Positions 1-8,371 of a DNA stretch of 64,000 nucleotides are shown here, piece by piece. The position numbers and the translations under genes are program-made. The DNA is from Polyodon spathula (Eukaryota > Chordata > Actinopteri > Acipenseriformes > Polyodontidae). How positions within the stretch are numbered: position 1 is the first letter of the stretch; the number at the start of each line of letters is the position of its first letter. The notes below the pieces were generated by a model. It did not search any database. It saw only the letters and a list, made by a program, of their open reading frames with translations, and was not told the origin of the DNA. The DNA lies in assembly GCF_017654505.1 (NCBI RefSeq), contig NC_054541.1:47249986-47313985 (forward strand). Direction: 5' to 3'.

Positions 1-508
1 GGCTTGTTCGTTGCTGTATTTCTCCAAGCTGGTTTCTTGGTCCTCGACCAGCGCTTCCGCACATAGAGCGTGTCTACAAGGGCAGCCCCGAGGACACAGT
101 AGAGCATTATCTTATAGGGCTAACAATCTCCCCAAGACCCGCCCCCCAGCCATTCAGAGAGAGGGAAAGTCCACACACCCACTTTCCCACCTCCCCGTGT
201 CACTGCGATGACTCACAGGTGGTTGTTGTATGACTGCTGCCCTCCTCCTGCAGCACTGTGAATACGCCAGCAGAGTCAGCACAGATCTCCCCCTGCTACA
301 ATACCACTCAGCTTTTTCTTGGGATCACAATAAAAAGGTCAATCTGCAAAGCGTTTTCTTTTTCAATTGTTTTTAAATGTGCCCTATGCATATCCCAGCC
401 TGGAACATGATAAATAAAAGCTCCTGTTGACTCATTTTTCAAACTTGTGGTTCAATTGATTGATTTATAATTTTCTAAAGTCTAATTAGGAACTGTTTGT
501 CCCTTTAG
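1..508. other. Left edge, no exon recognised
   Basis: This stretch precedes the first recognisable NIDO exon and is probably intron of the gene that continues to the right. The first 320 bases are richer in C and contain no open frame with a recognisable domain. A pyrimidine-rich tract and AG at 507-508 form the acceptor for the next exon. The start codon, signal peptide and any earlier exons of that gene must lie outside the window. Confidence 0.5.
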
Positions 509-1728
509 GTCAGCAATAATGGCTTGATTTCATTCAATGAAGAATTCACTTCCTTTATCCCCAACTTATTCCCATTACCTACTACCCATACTATCATTGC
601 ACCATTCTGGACAGATCTGGACAACAGAGTTAGTGGAACTGTTTCTTACAGAGAAAGCAACGACCCACAGCTTCTCCAGCGGGCAACTCAAGACATCAAC
701 AAACATTGCCACTGCCTGGACTTTAATGCCATCTGGGTTTTTGTTGCCACATGGGACAAGGTGCCATATATTTCAAGTGCACAAACGGTAAATTAACAAA
801 AATTTTAAATACTGATATCTGAAAAACACTAAATATAGAAAAGTAAAATATAATAAGATATAATGAGAGACGGGGAGGGAAAGGTAACACCTGGGTACTG
901 TACCAGTGTCATCCTTTTTGATTAGTTATTATGTATTTTTGTTGCAGAAGAACACATTCCAGGCTGTTTTAATCACAAACGGACACAATTCCTTCATTAT
1001 TATGAACTATGGATATATAGATGTGACAACTCAAAATGTTCTGGTAAAGACTTTATATTTGTATCCTCAAAGCATATTAAGGTGCTGGTCAACAAAATCT
1101 AGGCACATTAAAAAACACAACATGGTGTTGCTATAACAAATACAAGTTATTTTTCAAAGTAATGTTCTACCTGAATGCCGTTGGGGGTGCACATATAGCA
1201 TACATACATTGCAATAAGAAGTACTGGGGATTGTCAGAAGTGTTCATCAGGTATGGTTTCTAAAGCACATCTAAAATATAGACAGCAGTTCAGATAACCT
1301 GCCATGTATAGCCATGTAATGACATTGTAATTACCACTGGCTTCTGCTCTTACACAGTAATTACTCATATAATAGATTTATCATCATAACCATTACTGCC
1401 AGTTAATGAATCACCTGCAGGTCATTTAAACTATCATAAAGAATTATGCATTCCCCTAAAATATTACTGCAAAATGAATACAAGATCTTTCTAATTCAAG
1501 GACCAAATACATTTAACTAGGCATATGAGAGGTGGACCATACTATTAGGTAAATGTCACATTGTTCTGAATAACTGATTTTCTTTTTCATCTGACTTCCA
1601 GGCTGGATATGAAAGCAAAAATGTATTTTTCAACATTCCTGGTTCCATGCAATCTACCATTACAAAAATCAATTCAACCAGCAATGTGAACTATCCAGGG
1701 CGCTGGGTGTTCCCCACTGATGTAGGAG
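509..1728 (+). CDS. NIDO domain exons
   Basis: Three exons (509-787, 948-1043, 1602-1728) encode a near-complete NIDO domain of about 167 residues. Hallmarks are the opening VSNNGLISF, the APFWTDLD segment, the aromatic run AIWVFVATWDKV, NTFQAVLITNGHNSFIIMNY and the closing RWVFPTDVG. The acceptors (CCCTTTAG, TTGTTGCAG, ACTTCCAG) and the first two donors (GTAAAT, GTAAAG) are good. The introns of 160 and 558 bp hold no further domain. Confidence 0.75.
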
Positions 1729-1948
1729 GTGCATACAGTGATGTCAGTCCCCACAGAGTCTATTCAGTCTCCATGTGGAGAAGGACCTATGAAGGAAACA
1801 ATGGAGCTTAGCAGTCTGAATGAAGTCCTACAGAATAATAAAACATGATATCTCTGGAGCAAAGCAAAGCAACTAGAACAAGAAGAGACATAATATTTGA
1901 AAACAATTACATTAACTGTCAATATTCATGTTTAGATCTGCATACTTC

Positions 1949-2013
<65 letters not shown>

Positions 2014-5000
2014 TTATCAATTTGGGTAAAGATTGTGGAAACTGGCAACACTAAAAAAGATTAGAAATGTATGGTATATTTATGTACAGCAGAATAATGT
2101 CAGAAAAAAGACTCAGCGGAAGCTTTAGTTTAAGCGCATATACACACTTTTAATAGACAAACAAAACACAGGAGCAAACAAACAGGCATGCTGGCCAAAA
2201 CAAAAGGTTTACACAAGACACCACTGCACACAAAACACTGTTGTCAGGCTGGGCATTTGCCTTCACTGACCAGTACAGCAATTACGCTGCACTCCAACTC
2301 TCCACCTCAAACACCTTCACCAAACGTGACCATTCCCCACTTAGCATAAATTACCTAATTGGGGAATGGCCATATCTGTGATTCCTGTCAGAGGCTGATT
2401 TAACCCCATACCTGCCAATCTTACATTAAACCACACACAATTTACAGACGCAGGGCTAATGCCCTGCCACAATATCAGGTAGATAATGACAAACTATTAG
2501 ATGCAATGTAGTAATTGAGAGGATTAGGTAGGGAGCAAAGCTAGTGACACCCTTGACTAACATGCACAATCCTCTTTAAAAGGTCCTTATCCTCCTAGAG
2601 ACATAAGAATAGACTATGTGGGGTGTGGCGCAGCATGTAAAAAACTTGTAGTATCAGGGAATTTGTTCAATTGAATTTCCTGATTTCTTTTTTTTTATGA
2701 ATTGACAGCGGAATCATAATCCTATAGTTATATAGCTTCAGTCAGACTGCTAAACTCTGTTGTTTTTTTCGTAGGTCCTTGTCCACCTGGAGACATAAGT
2801 GGGAGCACACCTGCTTCAATATCTGTCTATACAAGTAAGGGGCATTTCTGTGTGTCAACATTTTTCTTCACTAGGGGGATTCAAAATAATTTGCACAATC
2901 AGGACATTTGAGTTGAGAGGGAATTAGTATTATAAGAAATCATGTATAATATGTGACTGCTGAAATTGGGGAGGCTACAAAAAACTTGTAGTATCAGGGA
3001 ATTTGTTTAATCTGATCTCTTTTTAATACAAATTGACTGTGGAATCATAATCCTACAGTTATATTATTTCAGTCAGACTGCTAAACTCTATTGTTTGGTT
3101 CATAGGTCCTTCTCCTCCTGGAGACATAAGAATAGACTCTGTGGAGACCGACTCAGTTTCTCTAAGCTGGGGCAGACCACCTGGTATGGATGGAATCCAG
3201 TATACATTTAGCATAACCTACTCCAGCTCCATTACGGGTTACATTGGAACCACCAACGCAACTTCCAATTCCACTGTCATCTCTAACCTGATACCAGGAA
3301 GCGAGTACGTCTTCAGTGTCACCACTGTAGAGGCCCATGGGGGTCAGAGCACATCTGTTTCAGTGTCTGTGTATACAGGTAAGGACCATTCCCTATGTCA
3401 AAATGTACTTTATTTAGAAAAAATCTCCATCAGATTGAAACAGCTCCCAGGACTTCAGATAATTCTCTTTTCCACGAAAACAAAACTTCTAGATGCTTTG
3501 GTAATCTCCAAAGATGTGCTAGAATTATAATCCTACAGTTATATCATTTCAGTCAGACTGCTAAACTCTGTTGTTTCATTCATAGATCCTTCTCCACCTG
3601 GAGACATAAGAATAGACTCTGTGGAGACCGACTCAGTTTCTCTAAGCTGGGGCAGACCACCCGGTATGGATGGAATCCAGTATACATTTAGCATAACCTA
3701 CTCCAGCTCCATTACGGGTTACATTGGAACCACCAACGCAACTTCCAATTCCACTGTCATTTCTAACCTGATACCAGGAAGCGAGTACGTCTTCAGTGTC
3801 ACCACAGTACAGGCCCAGGGGAGTGGGAGCACACCTGCTTCAATATCTGTCTATACAAGTAAGGGGCATTTCTGTGTGTCAACATTTTTCTTCACCTGGG
3901 GGATGCAAAATAATTTGCACAATCAGGAAATTTGAGTTGAGAGGGAATTAGTATTATAAGAAATCATGTATAATATGTGACTGCTGAAATTGGGGGGCTA
4001 CAAAAAACTCGTAGTATCAGGGAATTTGCTTTATCTGATCTCTTTTTAATACAAATTGACTGTGGAATCATAATCCTACAGTTATATTATTTCAGTCAGG
4101 CTGCTAAACTCTGTTGTTTCATTCATAGATCCTTCTCCACCTGGAGACATAAGAATAGACTCTGTGGAGACCGACTCAGTTTCTCTAAGCTGGGGCAGAC
4201 CACCCGGTATGGATGGAATCCAGTATACATTTAGCATAACCTACTCCAGCTCCATTACGGGTTACATTGGAACCACCAACGCAACTTCCAATTCCACTGT
4301 CATCTCTAACCTGATACCAGGAAGCAAGTACGTCTTCAATGTCACCACAGTACAGGCCCAGGGGAGTGGGAGCACACCTGCTTCAATATCTGTCTATACA
4401 AGTAAGGGGCATTTCTTTACTATATTGACATGTTTTCCTTCCTTATTTCTCTATATGCATGTAGTTCTGTGAAAAGCATATTTAACTACATTGAAATCAC
4501 AAACTAAATAAACTAGCTATAGTCCCCAATTCATGCTAATGTATCAGTATGTGCAATTCAATAATATGGATTGGCATTTCCTCTAAAAGGTCAGTTATTG
4601 GATAAGGTGAAATACACAGCTATCAAGAGCTATCCTAAATTGACACTGTCTAATTTAGGGTAGTCCTTGTCCAAATAATGAGAATTTCTATACAGCTTTC
4701 TTATGAATTTCAGCAAATTTTGTCTACAGTCTGTTGTACCTATTCTTTCTCCAAGTAGCATTATCAAAAATGTTTATCGCTATAAAATAAACGTTTTATT
4801 TTTTTAAAAAGTTTTTTCTATTCTGTTACATATAATCAGGCCTACTTGAAAAGGGCATGATGTCCTACTTTCAATTTTAAAAAATCTATCTGGGTCTCCC
4901 TAGTGGTGCATCCAGTAAAAGCACAGTAAAAATAGGGAGCTTAGGTCGGCAGGGGAATCCACAGTAGACCACACATCAGTGACCCCTGTGGCTGATAGGG

Positions 5001-6483
5001 CGCCTGTGGTTCTGCAGTGGAGCCTCCAGATCTGTGTTGTCCTCCAGCACTATAGGCTTGGTGGCCTCACTATGGATCCACAATGCTAAAAATGACAGAT
5101 TGGCAGAAGCACGTTTCAGAGGATGTGTGTTCCAGCCAGTGTTTCCCAAGTCAGCGGGGGGGGGGGGGGGGGGGGGGGGGGGTGCGAGCAGTGAGCCAAG
5201 GATACAGATAATAATTGTGCAAACAATAATTGGGGATAAAAACTGGGGTAAAAAATTGACAAAAAATAAATTTATAAGAAAATAAACAAATTAAAAAAAT
5301 CTTATTTGAAAGAACATGATTGGAAAATATTGTTTTGTATTTATTTTTTGCATTGACTTTGTTAGACCTACACAAATTATCTTCTGACCAGAAAATAATG
5401 AACATTAAAAGCAAGGATAGGCTCTCAGGCCATCTGTCATCAATTCTTTTTTCTCACTCACTGTATGTTTATTTACAGAAGCTGAAATCCATGCAATTCT
5501 TGCTGTAAAATACAAGTGCTCTGATGAACCACAACAGTGCCAGAAGATAGTAGAGGAAAAGGTAGCTAAGTAATTATTGACAATTAAACCCTTGGCTAGT
5601 TTAATAATTGGCACTTATGTTACTGCAACTCCCTTGCACAGTGACAAATAACAGCAATAGTGGCTGTGTTAAAAATGTTCCTGGTGTTTTTTTAGTTTTT
5701 TTTTATTCTTCCTGACGACCCTACAAATCTGTATTTCACTTTTAAGGAGAACACTAATAAAAGCAGTGCCCTTATTTGGGAAAACTATTTATTAAATGTT
5801 TAGCCTTGGTATAGTTCAGGAGGCAGAGCAAGGGATCCTGCTTACTAAATTAACTGGAACCCGTTTATACCCAGTTCCTGTGTTTTTTGCTTCTTCCCCT
5901 CCACGACCTGCCAAGGGCACTCTTATGGGGACCCCCGGGCCCACTCAGCCAATGTTCCTATCTAGTGAGTTTGTGGTATAAATCGAGTGAACTGAAAGTG
6001 TTACTTTTAATGTACTTGGCTTTATTAAAGAATCTGTTTCATGCCAACAAATTATGCCTGTAAAAAAAAAATTGGCTGAGTAGAAAAATGTATATATTTT
6101 GTATTTAATATAGCCGATACTCCATACATGTTCATGGAGTACTGTAGTTATTCCACAAACGAGAAAGGCCCAATAACTGACAAGTTAAATCACAAATAAA
6201 CACAACACTCCGTGAACAGTATGAAGCATATTTAAACCTAAATAGCTGAATCTAGAATGACTTGTCTTTGATCAAGTTATGCGCATTACAGTGTAACAGT
6301 GTAATTCACCCATTTGTTAGGAATCTTGTTTTCTAGTTACAAGGTATCCTCTTCTATTGCTATTATAAAATTATTAACAAGGTGGGTTTTCTTTTTGTGC
6401 CGCAGTTTCGAGCCATATTGGGGAAGCAGCTATCTGGAGTGACATGGAGCCTGAAAATTCTAGACAACCAGAAAGGGAATTAA
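509..6483 (+). CDS. NIDO plus fibronectin type III repeat protein, 5' incomplete
   Basis: Predicted exons are 509-787, 948-1043, 1602-1728 (NIDO domain), 2775-2834, 3106-3378, 3586-3858, 4129-4401 (FN3 units), 5479-5561 and 6406-6483 (short C-terminus ending in TAA). Phases fit: the NIDO exons run 0, 0 and end in phase 1, every FN3 exon is phase 1-1, and the last two exons close in frame. NIDO and FN3 domains are extracellular, so a secreted or membrane-anchored adhesion-type protein is likely. NIDO is known from nidogen, alpha-tectorin and SNED1. No orthologue is recognised, and the gene does not belong to the human TMEM19/ZFC3H1 block. The donor after 1728 (GAG|GTGCAT) is weak, so NIDO and FN3 parts might be separate transcripts. 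Many fish proteins of this kind are poorly named, so no symbol is given. Confidence 0.65.
1729..1842 (+). terminator. Possible alternative 3' end with AATAAA
   Basis: If the weak donor at 1729 is not used, the third NIDO exon reads on for 27 codons to TAG at 1809-1811. A poly(A) signal AATAAA follows at 1837-1842. This would yield a NIDO-only product. The arrangement is seen in the sequence; its use is inference. Confidence 0.35.
1949..2010. repeat. (TTA)n microsatellite
   Basis: About 20 uninterrupted TTA units lie in the intron after the NIDO exons. The run translates as polyisoleucine in one frame, which is a microsatellite artefact and not a gene. Confidence 0.95.
2105..2475. repeat. Probable interspersed repeat insertion, unclassified
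   Basis: This intronic block differs in composition from its AT-rich surroundings. It is A/C-rich on the + strand with many CAAACA/CACA runs and has no coding potential. It resembles an inserted non-autonomous element, but no clear terminal repeats or target duplication were found, so the limits are approximate. Confidence 0.3.
2583..2623 (+). pseudogene. Relic of an FN3 exon (5' end only)
   Basis: An acceptor-like AG is followed by about 40 bases matching the start of the FN3 exons downstream (reads PYPPRDIRIDYV). The match then jumps straight into the repeated intron sequence (the block that follows with AAAAAACTTGTAGTATC). Some 230 bases of exon and the donor are missing. It is a fifth, decayed member of the FN3 array. 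Confidence 0.6.
2775..2834 (+). CDS. Shortened FN3 exon (20 codons)
   Basis: The exon has a normal acceptor and donor (ACAA|GTAAGG) but lacks 213 nt (71 codons) from the middle of the FN3 unit. It joins PGDI to SGSTPASISVYT. The loss is an exact multiple of three and keeps phase 1-1, so it may still be spliced in, although it cannot fold as FN3. It could equally be skipped. Confidence 0.5.
3106..3378 (+). CDS. FN3 repeat exon A
   Basis: One 273-nt phase 1-1 exon encodes one FN3 domain. It shows the B-strand tryptophan (SVSLSWGRP), the central Y (GIQYTFSITY) and the F-strand tyrosine motif (LIPGSEYVFSVTTV). Four N-x-S/T glycosylation sequons lie in or near TNATSNST. Its last third (VEAHGGQSTSVSVSVYT) differs from the other two copies, while the first 200 nt are almost identical to them. 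Confidence 0.8.
3586..3858 (+). CDS. FN3 repeat exon B
   Basis: Same architecture as exon A. By eye it differs from exon C (4129-4401) at only about three of 273 positions, and the following intron is also nearly identical to the intron after the shortened unit at 2775. The pair therefore reflects recent tandem duplication or gene conversion of exon plus intron. Confidence 0.8.
4129..4401 (+). CDS. FN3 repeat exon C
   Basis: Third full FN3 exon. Its few changes from exon B include E to K and S to N near the F strand (GSKYVFNVTTV), which creates one more glycosylation sequon. The intron behind it diverges from the repeat after about 10 bases, so the array ends here. Confidence 0.8.
4402..5478. 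other. Intron with an unbroken poly-G tract
   Basis: Intron between the last FN3 exon and the C-terminal exons. It contains 27 consecutive G at 5156-5182, which generates spurious glycine/proline reading frames on the two strands. Nothing else is recognised. Confidence 0.6.
5479..6483 (+). CDS. C-terminal exons of the NIDO-FN3 gene
   Basis: Exon 5479-5561 follows a good acceptor (TTTACAG), starts in phase 1 like the FN3 exons and encodes about 28 residues with two cysteines (KYKCSDEPQQC). Exon 6406-6483 (acceptor GTGCCGCAG) adds 25 residues and stops at TAA 6481-6483. No transmembrane segment is present, so the product would be secreted. A poly(A) signal AATAAA lies at 6842-6847. The two exons were chosen by phase and splice sites only, not by homology. 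Confidence 0.5.
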
Positions 6484-6841
6484 TCGTAATGCTCATCATA
6501 AAGAGCATTCATATATAGTAGAGCCTCATGTTCATGTGCTTCAGCCATCTGACATTTCTGTGTATCAGATGCAAATTATTGCATTCAAATTAGCTGTACA
6601 TATTTTTCTTAACTATATATTTAAAAATATATTCAAGTTTTTACTAAAATACACAATATCTCAAGTTGTATACATTTATATTTTAAACATAGCACAGGAA
6701 GAAGGAGAAAACACAGAGCATGTGTTTCAGTTTGATCGACACAATCACTGTTCTTAGGGATACTTCCAGTAAGATGCATTTGCAAGGGTGCAAAGTTTAC
6801 CCTGATTTTCTGAATCATCCTCAAATTCACCTGCAATTTTC

Positions 6842-6847
6842 AATAAA
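6842..6847 (+). terminator. AATAAA poly(A) signal of the NIDO-FN3 gene
   Basis: AATAAA lies 359 bases after the predicted stop codon, just before the CR1 insertion. It is a reasonable end for the transcript. Confidence 0.4.
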
Positions 6848-7423
6848 TTACTTTTATGTGTTCAATTGATTTAGGGCTGTTTCGTATTTGTTTATTTATT
6901 TATTTATTTATTTAGCTACCCTTGTCGGCAGTATCCAGCTCTGTGTTTACAGGATGCTGGAGACACCCGCCCAAGGCTTCTAAGAAAATAAAGAGAAAAA
7001 TACCCCTAGAGTCTGCGAGAGCGGGGGCGGAAGATGACTCAACGTTGGACAACACGGTTAACGACTTAGGAACGGAAACGGAAACGGATATGAGAAACAG
7101 AAAACAGAAAACAGAGGACATTGGGGAAACACAGCAGCAGCTCAAAGTCAAACAGCCGCGTGTGTTTTTCTGATAACAAACAAGCTGAAACTCGGAGCAG
7201 CTGATTCAAATTCAGCGCCGTTTTGAGACACGGGCGAGGGGAGGAGCCAACAGCACAGCAGAACAACGCAGTTAAACGAGGCAGTCTTCCCAGCGACAGC
7301 GAGTGGAAGCGACAGCGAGTGGGAGAAGTACAGGCGTGGAAAAGTACAGAGCAGTTTCAAAGCAGTTGGAAAGCAGGTTGACAGCTGCAGAAGAAACTAA
7401 ACTTCAAAAAAAAAAACCTCGAC

Positions 7424-8371
7424 ATGGTCTTCAAGCCAGTAATCTGTGACACCTGCTTGATGTGGGAAATCCGAGAAAACCCAGCGGAGCTAAACCAAGT
7501 GTGCGTAAAGTGCCGCGCGATCCAGGATTTGCATAAACTAGTAAGTATGCTAGAAATGGAGCTGGAAGAAGTGAGACAGCAACAGGGTCTTGAGGAACTG
7601 GCACACCCACAATTCATGGAAGTCTGCATCACCCCTAACAGACTGAAAGCCACCAGGGAGATAGAAGGTCAGAACAGCTGGGTTCAGGTAGGCAGAAGCA
7701 GGGAAAAAAAGAAACTTCGTCAAACACCACCACCAGAAATCAAAACAACCAACAGATTTGAGTCACTTCAGAATTTTGATGAGCAGAACCAACAACAAGA
7801 GAATGAAAGGAACAACATCCAGGACCCTATTGACAGTGGTGACCAGACAGCAAAAAGAAGGGAGGTCATGATTGTTGGGGACTCCATATTGAGAAACACA
7901 GCAAGTTCAGTTCGCAGTTTGGACCCCCTTACTACAACAGTGTGCTGCCTTCCGGGAGCCTCGGTCAAGCACATCACTGAGAACGTGGACAGGCTCCTAG
8001 AACGAACAGGAGACGACCCGGTAGTAGTCGTCCACATCGGTACAAACAACATTGGAAGAGACAGACCAAAATCCCTGCAAAACAAATTCAGAGAGCTAGG
8101 AAGGAAATTAAAAGAGAAAACCAAAACTGTGGTATTTTCTGGTATACTACCCGCACCTTGCAAAGGACCATATGGACAGCTGGAAATAATTAATCAAAAC
8201 GCATGGCTGAAGACGTGGTGCACACGGGAAGGCTTCACCTATCTTGATCATTGGACCACATTCTACAACGAGGACTATCTGTATAGACGGGATGGACTGC
8301 ATTTAAATAACAAGGGAACTAGTCTACTCGGAGAAAAGATCCTCGAGCAGGTTCGGAAGCATTTAAACTAG
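7424..8371 (+). CDS. CR1-like LINE ORF1, zinc-like plus SGNH esterase domain
   Basis: The 315-aa protein has three parts. First, an N-terminal region with two CxxC pairs (ICDTC near residue 10, VCVKC near 28) and a heptad-rich stretch (LVSMLEMELEEVRQQQ) likely to mediate multimerisation. Second, a polar glutamine-rich linker. Third, from about residue 145, an SGNH-hydrolase domain with MIVGDSIL (nucleophile Ser), PGAS, HIGTNNIG and DGLHLN (Asp/His). Esterase-type ORF1 proteins are known from CR1 elements and are thought to act in RNP assembly or membrane interaction. ATG 7424 is the first in frame. The last codons are TTA AAC TAG, preceded by T, which forms a slippery heptamer discussed under findings. 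Confidence 0.85.
   Translation: MVFKPVICDTCLMWEIRENPAELNQVCVKCRAIQDLHKLVSMLEMELEEVRQQQGLEELAHPQFMEVCITPNRLKATREIEGQNSWVQVGRSREKKKLRQTPPPEIKTTNRFESLQNFDEQNQQQENERNNIQDPIDSGDQTAKRREVMIVGDSILRNTASSVRSLDPLTTTVCCLPGASVKHITENVDRLLERTGDDPVVVVHIGTNNIGRDRPKSLQNKFRELGRKLKEKTKTVVFSGILPAPCKGPYGQLEIINQNAWLKTWCTREGFTYLDHWTTFYNEDYLYRRDGLHLNNKGTSLLGEKILEQVRKHLN
8362..8368 (+). promoter_or_regulatory. Candidate -1 ribosomal frameshift site TTTAAAC
   Basis: In the ORF1 frame the bases read T TTA AAC and are followed at once by TAG (8369-8371). This is the X XXY YYZ pattern used for -1 slippage. After slippage, reading continues CTA GAA in the ORF2 frame, which has no stop before 10951. No strong stem-loop was seen in the purine-rich 90 bases downstream. 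The heptamer and frames are seen directly; function is inference. Confidence 0.5.

Noticed and set aside
5034..5414. Glycine- or proline-rich open frames on both strands
   Set aside because: They exist only because of the 27-base poly-G tract in an intron.
6922..7173. 83-aa frame upstream of the CR1 ORF1
   Set aside because: Highly polar with no domain, within what looks like the LINE leader; not supported as a separate gene.
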